Shown here: positions 27,301 to 34,976 of the stretch, in pieces
Numbering within the stretch: the first letter of the stretch is position 1
How the letters are laid out: every line of letters begins with the position of its first letter
Source: CAZBDV01 sp964490765
GTDB lineage: Bacteria > Cloacimonadota > Cloacimonadia > Cloacimonadales > JAJBBL01
DNA length: 64,000 nucleotides
Direction of reading: 5' to 3'
NCBI GenBank assembly: GCA_964490765.1
Contig: CAZBDV010000010.1
Coordinates: 1-64,000 of the forward strand
Made by a program: the position numbers and the translations under genes
Notes under the pieces: model-generated
Seen by the model: only the letters and a program-made list of their open reading frames with translations
What the model was told of the DNA's origin: nothing
Databases searched by the model: none

Positions 27301-27748
27301 TCTTGTACTCCGGTTCAGCGATACTAATTTCCGGTAACTTCTCATAGGCAGAGACAACTTCAGGAATAGCAAAATCGGTGGAAAAATGCAGTTCATACCA
27401 GAGATGGAAACCCCATTCACAATGCCTGGCAGAATTCTTCTCATCCAGTAACTCGGAATCGTATAACCAGCGAATATCCCTGACAGCATAGATGCTGTTC
27501 AACTCATCAATCGCTGCTATCCCGAATCGGATAATACTTACACCATCAACCACTGCGGGTTGCAGGTTAAGCTTAGAAGAATATTCGGGGTTGATCTTTA
27601 TTCTTATATGTCCGTTATAATAAGCAGATTCTTCCAGAGCAGCCAGGTCAATGGGTGGAAGTTCTCCCCTCTGTAAAGGTATCGCGTTGAGAAGCCCACA
27701 CAGAGCAATGGTGACTGTTAGGATGGTGATCATTCTTCTTAGTATCAT
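24314..27748 (-). CDS. Secreted subtilisin-like (S8) protease with sorting domain
   Basis: This 1144-residue exported protease has a signal peptide (ILTVTIALCGLLNA), a propeptide of about 160 residues and an S8 catalytic domain with Asp in AVLDQGIDYDHAD (near 215), His in DHGTFVAGI (near 249), the oxyanion Asn in FAAGNSDSSG and Ser in GTSVACPHVSG (near 424). Downstream lie a fibronectin-like region, a jelly-roll (MAM or cleaved-adhesin-like) domain, a carboxypeptidase-regulatory-like domain, another fibronectin domain and a chitobiase-type beta domain (YYTLNGSDPT). The end is the sorting domain (PNPFNPDT, YNIAGRK, SGIYFYYL, KMTLLK). It is probably a surface or secreted protein-degrading enzyme. 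Confidence 0.92.
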   Translation of the reverse strand: MILRRMITILTVTIALCGLLNAIPLQRGELPPIDLAALEESAYYNGHIRIKINPEYSSKLNLQPAVVDGVSIIRFGIAAIDELNSIYAVRDIRWLYDSELLDEKNSARHCEWGFHLWYELHFSTDFAIPEVVSAYEKLPEISIAEPEYKKKLLNYEVKRNAADDTPRWTPNDPQFTSQWNLNNTGQVGGTPGADISMVNAWNIEKGHSDVIVAVLDQGIDYDHADLAPNMWPYTGYNYHSNSMTVTPGDHGTFVAGIIAAATNNSTGIAGIAGGSGSSDGIRLMSAQIVSENSFNNIHLAMIGAADIGAAISQNSWTYTPAGVYEQIVLDAIDYFNTNGGGDVMDGGIVIFAAGNSDSSGDWYPAFYSGTYAVAATTNQDQKAYYSNYGSWIDISAPGGETDIISARGILSTVMNNGYEYAQGTSVACPHVSGVAALVISLAYRYDVILDNDTVLDILSDSADDHYSVNPNYLGLLGSGRLNANEALLLTQTYLGDVMNPSLFTATTAGLTEIELDWEQNSNNDNVMIIWSENDVLGSPDTGSSYDVGEEIPGGGTVLYIGSTNSFSHTGLQENTKYYYKAFSYTAAYEYSSGRRAVGRTDYSSLNLPFGEYFNESFDIPDLWQSIDYNGMGQTWEFGSMTYSGLIGTTGNYAYINSNYYGTGNAQNADLITPRIDLTSCVEPVISFTHYFRRGSGTATGTLSYSIDNGLNWVTLESWSETTDNPAYCYLSVPQIASHSDVRLKWNYTAENDRNWCIDDVIIADATSAGSIEGIVTLAGEYGEVSEVEVSASGFSVNPDNEGYYSLPLIPGVYAVRASLEYYQTLIIEEVLVEPNTTTGGVDFELQFVSPPIPQYLNATPQNNYESIYLVWYLSPDFYASRLPLIDEPPLMKRAENRRNLEFLGFNVYRNEEMINEELITEFNYLDNDIEFDSTYTYYVTALYDIAESDPSESVTIIVPPKISTPAFSPEAGTYEEQILVTISCTIEDTHIYYTLNGSDPTQNSYLYSEPVLLNQDTTLKARAYKAEWLPSDIAVAEYEIVSSIDDPVEPLETKLHNAIPNPFNPDTLIKFSLAEESRVTLTIYNIAGRKVRTLIIDDLYLPGYHQIDWNGKDEKGDNCSSGIYFYYLQTDRGYREIKKMTLLK

Positions 27749-27801
27749 GGAATATCAATCTCCCTGTATTTAATTTATAACAGTAACTATCATATATTTC
27801 T

Positions 27802-27824
27802 GATGTCAATAATTATCTGACATC
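27802..27824. promoter_or_regulatory. Perfect inverted repeat, candidate operator
   Basis: GATGTCA and TGACATC are perfect inverted 7-mers separated by nine AT-rich bases. They lie in the shared region between the protease gene (start 27748, minus) and the ferredoxin/TetR/hcp unit (start 27976). The dyad is of the size a TetR- or CRP-like dimer would bind. No regulator is assigned. Confidence 0.4.
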
Positions 27825-27975
27825 TAACAAGACTATGGAAGGAGAGTTCAGGCAAATCATTTATCAATTATTCTCATCTCTAACCGAGAAAATGGATTTT
27901 TTTTTTGCGCTGGAGTAGAAAGTCGTTAGATTGGTTAGTAAATGATAACATAAAGTGGTTGGCAAGGAGTTACTT

Positions 27976-28797
27976 ATGTTAAGAAAAATTATCGAAATCG
28001 ACGAAGAGAAGTGTACTGGATGCGGGCTCTGTATACCCGACTGTCCGGAGGGAGCATTACAGATTATTGATGGTAAGGCTAGACTTATCAGCGACCTTTT
28101 TTGTGACGGTCTGGGAGCTTGTGTAGGGGCCTGCCCCGAGGGGGCTATGCATGTCGTAGAGCGAGAGGCACCACCCTATAATGAAGAGATCGTAATGGAG
28201 AATATAATCAAAGCGGGTCCGAATACGATTAAGGCTCATCTGGAACATCTACTCGATCATGGTGAGCACGATCTTTATGCAGAGGCAGTAGCAGTCTTAA
28301 AGAAGAAGAATCTTCCTGTTCCCGAGATATCCGAGAATGTAGGGAAGATGGCTTGTGGTTGCCCCGGTTCTCATACGAGAGCGATATCTCGGGAAAATCC
28401 AGAGGAACCTTTATCTTCTGTGAAACAGAAATCGGAGCTGAGGCAGTGGCCTGTGCAGCTACATCTGATCAATCCTCAGGCACGGTATCTCGACAATGCT
28501 GATATTTTGCTTGCTGCTGATTGCACACCCTTTGCGTATGCTAATTTCCATCAACGATTCATCAAAGGTAAGATAGCAATCACTCTCTGTCCAAAGTTAG
28601 ACCAGGGAATGGAAGATTATCTGGACAAACTGCTAACGATCTTCAAGACTCACGATATCAAATCTGTTACGGTAGTACATATGGAGGTTCCCTGTTGTAC
28701 CGGTATAGTTCTTCTTGCAGAGCGAGCGATCAGGGAATCAGGCAAAAACATTATTTTGAAAGAATACACCATCTCGGTAGACGGCGAGATTATCTGA
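27976..28797 (+). CDS. Two-cluster ferredoxin-like protein of the Hcp module
   Basis: From the ATG at 27976 (AAGGAG at 27963-27968 fixes it; the frame is open to a GTG at 27955) the protein has 273 residues. The N-terminal 60 residues form a ferredoxin domain with CTGCGLCIPDCPEG and a second Cys set (CDGLGACVGACPEGA), so one or two 4Fe-4S clusters are likely. The rest has further cysteines (MACGCPGS, ADCTPFA, LCPKL, PCCTG) in a conserved domain of unknown function common beside hcp in anaerobes. It probably passes electrons to Hcp. TetR, hcp and a flavo-diiron gene follow in the same direction. Confidence 0.8.
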   Translation: MLRKIIEIDEEKCTGCGLCIPDCPEGALQIIDGKARLISDLFCDGLGACVGACPEGAMHVVEREAPPYNEEIVMENIIKAGPNTIKAHLEHLLDHGEHDLYAEAVAVLKKKNLPVPEISENVGKMACGCPGSHTRAISRENPEEPLSSVKQKSELRQWPVQLHLINPQARYLDNADILLAADCTPFAYANFHQRFIKGKIAITLCPKLDQGMEDYLDKLLTIFKTHDIKSVTVVHMEVPCCTGIVLLAERAIRESGKNIILKEYTISVDGEII

Positions 28798-28816
28798 ACC
28801 GGGAGGATCAGGAATT

Positions 28817-29416
28817 ATGATACAGAAGAGAATGACGCAATCAGAGCGTCAGAAACAGATAGTTGGCGAGGCGATGAAGATCATCAACAGGGAGGGATAT
28901 GCCGCCTTTACGACACGAAGGCTTGCCCGCCAGATCGGTATAAGTGAACCGGCTATATACCGTCATTTCGCCAGTAAAGATGAGATTATCATCAGCATCA
29001 TATCGAAGATGGATGATCTCTGGTTAGAACTCGATCTGCTACTGCAGGATATCGACGATATTGAAGAGAAGTTCTGTACTTTTATTATGATGCACTTCCG
29101 CTATATCGAGAATAATCCTGATATTCTGGCAGTTCTCTTTGCCGATGAGTATATCAGATTGAACAAGGCTGTCAGAGAGCATCTCTACAGGGTAACCGAT
29201 AAACGATTCAATTTTCTTAACGAACTTATCGAGAAGATCATAGAGTCGAATATGACTAAGGGTATCAATCCTAAAGCACTGGCAATAATAATAGTTGGTG
29301 CAATAAGAACTACGGCACTTAACTGGCGGAATGCAAATTATTCCTATTCCCTGGTCGAGATGGGAGAGGATATCTGTATAAATTTAGCGAATATGATATT
29401 ATGCAACAAAAAATAA
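28817..29416 (+). CDS. TetR-family transcriptional regulator
   Basis: The 199-residue protein has an N-terminal helix-turn-helix (the GYAAFTTRRLARQIGISEP and AIYRHFASKDEII segments, near residues 28-60) and a helical ligand-binding domain with no recognisable effector motif. The ATG has GGGAGGATC upstream. It sits 19 bases after the ferredoxin gene and 20 bases before hcp, so it is likely to control this module. The perfect dyad at 27802-27824 upstream of the unit is a possible operator, but this is an inference. Confidence 0.88.
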   Translation: MIQKRMTQSERQKQIVGEAMKIINREGYAAFTTRRLARQIGISEPAIYRHFASKDEIIISIISKMDDLWLELDLLLQDIDDIEEKFCTFIMMHFRYIENNPDILAVLFADEYIRLNKAVREHLYRVTDKRFNFLNELIEKIIESNMTKGINPKALAIIIVGAIRTTALNWRNANYSYSLVEMGEDICINLANMILCNKK

Positions 29417-29436
29417 AAGATTGGAGGTAATTAACG

Positions 29437-31050
29437 ATGTTCTGTTATCAATGTCAGGAAGCACTCAATAACAAAGGATGCGAGAGAGTAGGGGTTTGCG
29501 GTAAGAAGCCGGAAACAGCAGAATTACAGGATTTACTGATCTATGTCAGTAAGAAACTATCAGAAACGGCCCTTGAAGCTACAGGGAAGGGCATTTCTAC
29601 CGATACAGCAGGTGAATTGGTTATCAAAGGGCTCTTCTATACGATTACCAATACGAACTTCGATAACGAATCTCTGAAGCAGATGATTCATTCCCTGTGT
29701 GACGAGAAACGGCGACTTATGAAGCAGGTTGATCCTGAAAGGGCTGCGAGAATCCCGACAGATGAGGAGATACTACAGAAGGCCGGAGAGGTTGGTGTGC
29801 TGGCAACCAGTGATGAGGATATTCGTTCTCTCAGCGAGCTTTTAATCTACGGTCTGAAAGGGATGGCAGCCTATGCAGAACATGCCCTAGTATTGGGTAA
29901 GAGAAGCCTGGAAGTAGAGAAGTTCATGTTCAGAGCTCTGGCTACAACTCTTGATGAAAATCGTGATAAGGACACAATGCTCAATCTCGTAATGGAATGT
30001 GGCGAGAAGGGAGTCCAGATAATGTCACTGCTTGATGAAGCTAATACCGGGACTTACGGTAAAACAGAGCCCACAGAGGTCAACATAGGTGCAGGAAAGA
30101 ATCCTGGGATTCTCATCAGTGGTCACGACTTGCGTGATCTGGCAGATCTGCTTGAGCAGACGAAAGATAGTGGAGTAGATGTCTATACTCATGGAGAAAT
30201 GTTACCTGCTCACGGTTATCCTTTTTTCAAGAAGTATCCACACCTTGTGGGAAACTATGGAGGCTCCTGGTGGCAGCAGCCCAAAGAATTTGAGTCATTT
30301 AACGGCCCGATCCTTATGACGACCAATTGTATCGTTCCACCACGTGAATCCTATAAATCGAGAATCTTCACCACTGGTGTAACAGGTTATCCGGGATGTG
30401 AGCATATCCCCGACAGAAAAGGGGAGGAGATGAAAGATTTCGCGAAACTGATTGAGCTGGCCAAAAAGAGTGCCCCACCAGAGCAGTTGGAAGAGGGAAG
30501 TGTGTTTACCGGGTTCGGTAAAGATACCCTGCTGGCTAACAAAGAGAAGATAATCGATGCAGTCAGCCAGGGTTTAATTAAGAGATTTGTCGTAATGGCA
30601 GGTTGTGATGGCAGAATGCCGAGCCGTAATTACTATACCGATGTTGCTGACAAATTACCAGATGATACGATCATCCTCACTGCCGGCTGTGCCAAGTATC
30701 GTTATAACAAACTCCCATTGGGCAATATTGGTGATTTCCCCAGGGTTCTTGATGCAGGACAGTGTAATGACTCTTATTCTCTGGCGGTACTGGCTCTCAA
30801 GCTCAAGGAAACTCTCGATCTCGACGATATAAATAAACTGCCTATCTCTCTCGATATTGCCTGGTATGAACAGAAAGCTGTTCTGGTTCTTCTGGCTTTA
30901 CTATATCTCGGGTTCAAGAATATCAGATTGGGACCAACTCTCCCCGCATTCCTCTCATTGAATATTGCAACCTTCCTTGTAGAAAACTTCGATATTAAAC
31001 CGATTGATAACCCGGAGTCCGATATCAATGCTATGATGCATGGACAATGA
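29437..31050 (+). CDS. hcp: Hydroxylamine reductase / hybrid-cluster protein
   Basis: This 537-residue hybrid-cluster protein has the N-terminal 4Fe-4S motif CxxC-x8-C-x5-C at C3, C6, C15 and C21. Residues that bind the Fe-S-O hybrid cluster are in the GHDLRDL (His), HGEMLPAHGYP, TTNCIVPP, TGVTGYPGC, LTAGCAKYRYN and DAGQCNDSYS segments, all present. Hcp enzymes reduce NO to N2O in anaerobes and have hydroxylamine reductase activity in vitro. The ATG has GGAGG about nine bases upstream. The neighbours (ferredoxin-like protein and flavo-diiron protein) fit a role in nitrosative stress. Confidence 0.95.
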   Translation: MFCYQCQEALNNKGCERVGVCGKKPETAELQDLLIYVSKKLSETALEATGKGISTDTAGELVIKGLFYTITNTNFDNESLKQMIHSLCDEKRRLMKQVDPERAARIPTDEEILQKAGEVGVLATSDEDIRSLSELLIYGLKGMAAYAEHALVLGKRSLEVEKFMFRALATTLDENRDKDTMLNLVMECGEKGVQIMSLLDEANTGTYGKTEPTEVNIGAGKNPGILISGHDLRDLADLLEQTKDSGVDVYTHGEMLPAHGYPFFKKYPHLVGNYGGSWWQQPKEFESFNGPILMTTNCIVPPRESYKSRIFTTGVTGYPGCEHIPDRKGEEMKDFAKLIELAKKSAPPEQLEEGSVFTGFGKDTLLANKEKIIDAVSQGLIKRFVVMAGCDGRMPSRNYYTDVADKLPDDTIILTAGCAKYRYNKLPLGNIGDFPRVLDAGQCNDSYSLAVLALKLKETLDLDDINKLPISLDIAWYEQKAVLVLLALLYLGFKNIRLGPTLPAFLSLNIATFLVENFDIKPIDNPESDINAMMHGQ

Positions 31051-31161
31051 ACCTGTAGAAAATAGGTGATTCAGTAGTTATATATAACCTTGTGAACTTA
31101 ATGTCGTAAAGCATCAATTAAATCAAATAACTAACCGATAAAATGAGGGAAGGAGATTGCT

Positions 31162-32352
31162 ATGAAGATAAAGATCAAGAATAACATTTACTGGGTAGGT
31201 AAGACAGACTGGGAGTTGAGGACTTTCCATGGTTATGAGTATTCTACCCATCGTGGTTCGAGTTACAACTCTTATCTCATTAAAGAAGATAAGATTGCTC
31301 TGATCGATACTGTCTGGAAACCATTCAGTAAAGAGTTCGTAGAAAATCTGGCCAGTGAGATCGATCTTAATAAAATCGACTATGTTATCGCCAATCATGC
31401 TGAGATTGATCATAGTGGCGCCCTGCCGGAATTAATGGAACTCATCCCCGATAAACCTGTCTACTGCACAGAGAACGGGATAAGATCACTCAAAGGGCAT
31501 TATCACAAAGACTGGAATTTTAAACCGATCAAAACAGGGATGAGACTAAGTCTAGGATCAAAGGAGTTGGTCTTCATCGAAGCACCGATGCTCCATTGGC
31601 CTGACAGTATGTTCGTCTATCTGACCGGAGATAATGTTCTTTTCAGTAATGATGCCTTCGGCCAGCATTATGCTAACGAATATCTCTTCAATGATAAGGT
31701 TGACCAGTGTGAACTCTTTCAGGAGGCGATAAAATACTATGCTAATATCCTGACACCTTTTAGTCCTCTGGTTAAGAAGAAGATAGAGGAGTTCATCTCG
31801 CTCAACCTGCCACTCGATATTATCTGCACCAGTCACGGAGTTATCTGGCGTGATAACCCGATTCAGATAGTAGAAAAGTATATGAAATGGGCTGATAATT
31901 ATGCCGAGAACCAGATCACACTCATTTACGATACGATGTGGGACGGAACGAAAAGGATGGCAGAACATATCGCGAAAGGAATAAAACAGGCAGATAGAGA
32001 CGTTACTGTCAAACTCTACAATGTCTCTCTGTCCGATAAGAACGATATTGTTACCGAGATATTCAAGTCAAAGGGTATACTTATAGGATCACCTACAATA
32101 AACAGAGGAATACTCTCTGCTATTGCCGGGCTGCAGGAAGAAATCAGAGGACTCGGCTTCAAAAAGAAGAAAACAGCAGCATTTGGAACCTATGGCTGGA
32201 GCGGTGAATCAGTCAAGATGCTTACAGAAGGGTTGAAGTCTGCAGGCTTCGAAGTAGTTAACGATGGAATCAAAGCTCTATGGAATCCCGATAATAAGAG
32301 TCTCGAGGAGTGTATCACATTCGGAAAGAGCTTTGTTGAGTTATGTAAGTAG
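31162..32352 (+). CDS. A-type flavoprotein (FprA-like flavo-diiron NO/O2 reductase)
   Basis: The 396-residue protein joins a beta-lactamase-fold diiron domain to a flavodoxin domain. The diiron ligands are intact: H79-x-E81-x-D83 in NHAEIDHSG, His near 145 in MLHWPDSM, Asp near 164 in SNDAFGQH and His near 225 in TSHGVIW. The flavodoxin part begins at about 253 (LIYDTMWDGTKRMA) with GSPTINRG and FGTYGWSGE later. Such enzymes reduce O2 to water or NO to N2O with electrons from rubredoxin or F420H2. No rubredoxin domain is fused. AAGGAG precedes the ATG. A strong terminator follows. Confidence 0.93.
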   Translation: MKIKIKNNIYWVGKTDWELRTFHGYEYSTHRGSSYNSYLIKEDKIALIDTVWKPFSKEFVENLASEIDLNKIDYVIANHAEIDHSGALPELMELIPDKPVYCTENGIRSLKGHYHKDWNFKPIKTGMRLSLGSKELVFIEAPMLHWPDSMFVYLTGDNVLFSNDAFGQHYANEYLFNDKVDQCELFQEAIKYYANILTPFSPLVKKKIEEFISLNLPLDIICTSHGVIWRDNPIQIVEKYMKWADNYAENQITLIYDTMWDGTKRMAEHIAKGIKQADRDVTVKLYNVSLSDKNDIVTEIFKSKGILIGSPTINRGILSAIAGLQEEIRGLGFKKKKTAAFGTYGWSGESVKMLTEGLKSAGFEVVNDGIKALWNPDNKSLEECITFGKSFVELCK

Positions 32353-32407
32353 ATGATAACGTAATCCTGAAGGGGTTATCCCAGGATTCAAATCAAAAAA
32401 AGATAGC

Positions 32408-32439
32408 AAAGAGCAGCTATCAAGCTGCTCTTTCTTTTT
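32408..32439 (+). terminator. Rho-independent terminator after the flavo-diiron gene
   Basis: AAAGAGCAGC (32408-32417) pairs with GCTGCTCTTT (32424-32433) around a six-base loop, and a T-rich run CTTTTTG follows. It ends the 27976-32352 unit. Confidence 0.9.
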
Positions 32440-32632
32440 GTAAATCTGCAATATCTTGCAGTGACCAGGAACACATCCTTTATAATTATCAGACTACACA
32501 AATTTATTGCTTGACATATTATCCCTGTTTTCAGATGCAGTTATGTGAATCAATTCTATGATCGCGGGGGTATTATCTCTGTATAGTACCGAAGGGTCGC
32601 CAATTCAGTAAGATAAGTTAGAGGAGAATGCT

Positions 32633-33586
32633 ATGAGAAGTAGTGTGATCAGTATCGGAGTTGTATTGTTGCTCATCTTTGCAGGATGTGCAACGGTTCC
32701 GCAACCTAATGTGGTCAATGTATCGACTGATACACCTGCGGTCAGTCCTGTACTTGCAGACAATCAGCCAAGATCATTGAAACGTGTAGTGGCCATAGCT
32801 CGGTTCAGTAATGAGACAAACTATGGTAAAGGGTTATACTTGGGTAACGCATATGATGCTGGGAAGCAGGCGATGGATATAATGAATACAAAATTGACTC
32901 AATCGGGTAAATTTATACTCCTCGAGAGGTCTGACCTGGAATTTCTGGAGAGAGAGAAGGTTTTTGATCATTCAGCAATGGATCAGATACCGGCTGACTA
33001 TTTGATAATCGGTTCTATAACCGATTTCGGCAGACGAGCAACAGGGAAGGTGGGGATTTTCAGCCGCACTCAGAAACAGACTGCTTACGCTAAAGTAAAT
33101 GTCCGGCTAGTTGATGTGAGAACAGGTCAAATAATATATGGAGAGACAGGTGAGGGAGAGGCTTTTAGTGAAGCTGGAACTGTTTTGGGAGCCGGGTCTC
33201 AGGCTGGTTACGATTCTACATTGAACGATAAGGCGATTGATGCAGCCATCAGTAAACTAGTTGTCAATATCTCCAATAACTTGCTCAACAATCCCTGGAG
33301 GTCATACATACTTTCCCAGCAGGACGGGATCTGGATGCTTGCTGGTGGGAAAACTCAAGGTATCAAGGTCGGTGATGTATTTACTGTAAAGTTAAGGGGA
33401 GATACGGTTATCAATCCGCAGACGAAACTTCCCATAGAGCTACCGGGAACCAACGTAGCCAGGTTACGGGTGATACAATTGACAGGAGAAGATCTACAGA
33501 GTGAAATCTCTTTCTGTGAGTTACTCGATGGGGAAATTGACTCCGGACAATTGACCCGATACTTCGTCACCGAAGACGAACAATAA
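32633..33586 (+). CDS. CsgG/HfaB-like outer-membrane lipoprotein
   Basis: The 317-residue lipoprotein has a lipobox (LLLIFAGCATV, Cys near residue 19) and a CsgG-type domain: RVVAIARFSNET, the long IMNTKLTQSGKFILLERSDL, DYLIIGSITDFGR and KVNVRLVDVRTGQIIY. A C-terminal extension of about 100 residues (ILSQQDGIWMLAGGKTQGIK onward) is extra compared with E. coli CsgG. Family members form outer-membrane pores for curli or act with accessory lipoproteins. No curli genes (csgA, csgB) lie nearby; the three following lipoprotein genes give the likely partners. GAGGAG precedes the ATG. Confidence 0.88.
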   Translation: MRSSVISIGVVLLLIFAGCATVPQPNVVNVSTDTPAVSPVLADNQPRSLKRVVAIARFSNETNYGKGLYLGNAYDAGKQAMDIMNTKLTQSGKFILLERSDLEFLEREKVFDHSAMDQIPADYLIIGSITDFGRRATGKVGIFSRTQKQTAYAKVNVRLVDVRTGQIIYGETGEGEAFSEAGTVLGAGSQAGYDSTLNDKAIDAAISKLVVNISNNLLNNPWRSYILSQQDGIWMLAGGKTQGIKVGDVFTVKLRGDTVINPQTKLPIELPGTNVARLRVIQLTGEDLQSEISFCELLDGEIDSGQLTRYFVTEDEQ

Positions 33587-33596
33587 GGGGGGGGTA

Positions 33597-33911
33597 ATGT
33601 ATAAGAGCATGTTATCTTTGTTGATAGTAGTTACTCTATTGCTTGTTTTAATTGGTTGTTCTCAAAACGAAGGGATTGTAATGACTGAAAAGCATGCTTA
33701 TCTACAGTTTCTGGGAGATGCCACCAATATTGAGATCTCCATCGACGACAAAGAATTGGATATCGAAAAATATCGAAAAAACATCGTTAAGAACCATTTT
33801 CAATATGACCCCGGTTACCATCAGGTTGAAATATTTCGGCAAGGTCAGCTGATTTTAAAGCAAACAGTATTACTGGAAAGGGGTAAAATTACACAGGTGA
33901 ACATACCATGA
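33597..33911 (+). CDS. Small lipoprotein of the CsgG operon
   Basis: The 104-residue protein has a signal peptide with lipobox (LVLIGCSQN, Cys near 21). The mature part starts with a strand-rich segment (AYLQFLGDATNIEISIDDKEL) and ends in a PEGA-like beta sandwich (HQVEIFRQGQLILKQTVLL), so it looks like a short PEGA-type domain. It follows the CsgG gene after ten bases and overlaps the next gene by 4 bp (ATGA). It is a possible fourth member of the CsgG/DUF4810/GNA1162 group, but its own role is unknown. Confidence 0.7.
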   Translation: MYKSMLSLLIVVTLLLVLIGCSQNEGIVMTEKHAYLQFLGDATNIEISIDDKELDIEKYRKNIVKNHFQYDPGYHQVEIFRQGQLILKQTVLLERGKITQVNIP

Positions 33912-34285
33912 AGAAAAGACTATTATGGATTATTCCGTTATTCGTTATCACAATTACCGCCTGTTCTCAGAACCAGACCGGATCTTATTACTGGGACAAA
34001 TATTCCCATACGCAATATGCCTATCTAAAGAACCCTTCGCTCGAGACTCTGGACAGACATATAACAACTCTGGAGAAGATCATTTCGGTATCCAGACAGA
34101 GAGGATTAAAGGTTCCACCTGGTGTCTATTCCGAACTGGCTATGATGAAATGGCTGAAACATCCGGAAGGTGACGTTAGCGAATATCTTCTGAAAGAAGT
34201 TAATGCCTATCCTGAATCGCAGGAATTTATCAACTTCTTGATCCTTAATCTCTTTGCTGGAAGTGAGGTGCATGATGAGGAGTAG
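33908..34285 (+). CDS. DUF4810 lipoprotein
   Basis: The 125-residue protein has a signal peptide with lipobox (ITACSQN, Cys near 19) followed directly by GSYYWDKYSHTQYAYLKNPS, the start typical of DUF4810. The rest is helical and repeat-like (LETLDRHITTLEKII, PPGVYSELAMMKW). In proteobacteria DUF4810 genes lie between a CsgG-like and a GNA1162-like gene, as here, which supports the name. The function of the trio is not established. It overlaps the previous stop by 4 bp and the next gene's start region. Confidence 0.85.
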   Translation: MKKRLLWIIPLFVITITACSQNQTGSYYWDKYSHTQYAYLKNPSLETLDRHITTLEKIISVSRQRGLKVPPGVYSELAMMKWLKHPEGDVSEYLLKEVNAYPESQEFINFLILNLFAGSEVHDEE

Positions 34286-34967
34286 TATGACAGACAGTGT
34301 AGTGGTTCTCCTTATCATTATGACTTTTTGCCTGTTGTTCACATCCGGCTGTTCACAGAGTCTGACAAAGGGACAGGTATTTCCCAGAATGTATGAGGAA
34401 CGACCAGTGACAATACTTGCCCTGCCACCAGTCAATAAAACAACCTCACCTGTTGCCAAAGAGTATGTGATCTGTACGATAACAGAACCATTGGGAAATA
34501 CCGGTTATAATCTTTTACCGATTGTTATTACCAACGAGATATTGAAGATAGAAGGGCTGTATGATACCGAAGTTATCAATCCCACACTCTACCCCCAATT
34601 CCGGGATTTATTCAATGTCGACGCTCTTCTCTTAACGGAAATCTTCAGTTGGGATACGAGTTATTACGTGATTGGTGGTGAAGTGACTGTCGGGTTGAAC
34701 TATAAACTGGTTTCAACTCATACTGGAGAGGAACTCTGGAAATATTCTGGAGCGAAAACAGTTGATACGACTAAAAAATCAGAAGGTGGAGGTTTATTTG
34801 GCCTGGCAGTTGCCCTGGTAGAAACAGCGGTAACTACTGCGGCAACAGATTATATACCGATAGCTCGTGAGATTAATCAATCGATCTTCCAAAATCTGCC
34901 TAAAGGGAAGTATTCTCCAGAACACGGACTTGACCGGGACGACCCGGTAGTAATCGAAAAGCAATAA
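34272..34967 (+). CDS. GNA1162-family (DUF799) lipoprotein
   Basis: The frame opens at 34254, but the ATG at 34272 (or 34275) with GAGGTG upstream is likelier. The 231-residue protein has a lipobox (FTSGCSQS) and the DUF799 pattern RPVTILALPPVNKTTSPVAK, YNLLPIVITNEILK, DALLLTEIFSWDTSYYVIGG and SVYTGEELW-like segments near the end. NMB1162-type proteins of Neisseria have the same fold and the same neighbours. They are thought to work with the CsgG-like lipoprotein in an outer-membrane complex. It is the last gene of the operon, convergent with fetB. Confidence 0.88.
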   Translation: MMRSSMTDSVVVLLIIMTFCLLFTSGCSQSLTKGQVFPRMYEERPVTILALPPVNKTTSPVAKEYVICTITEPLGNTGYNLLPIVITNEILKIEGLYDTEVINPTLYPQFRDLFNVDALLLTEIFSWDTSYYVIGGEVTVGLNYKLVSTHTGEELWKYSGAKTVDTTKKSEGGGLFGLAVALVETAVTTAATDYIPIAREINQSIFQNLPKGKYSPEHGLDRDDPVVIEKQ

Positions 34968-34976
34968 CCAGGCGGA

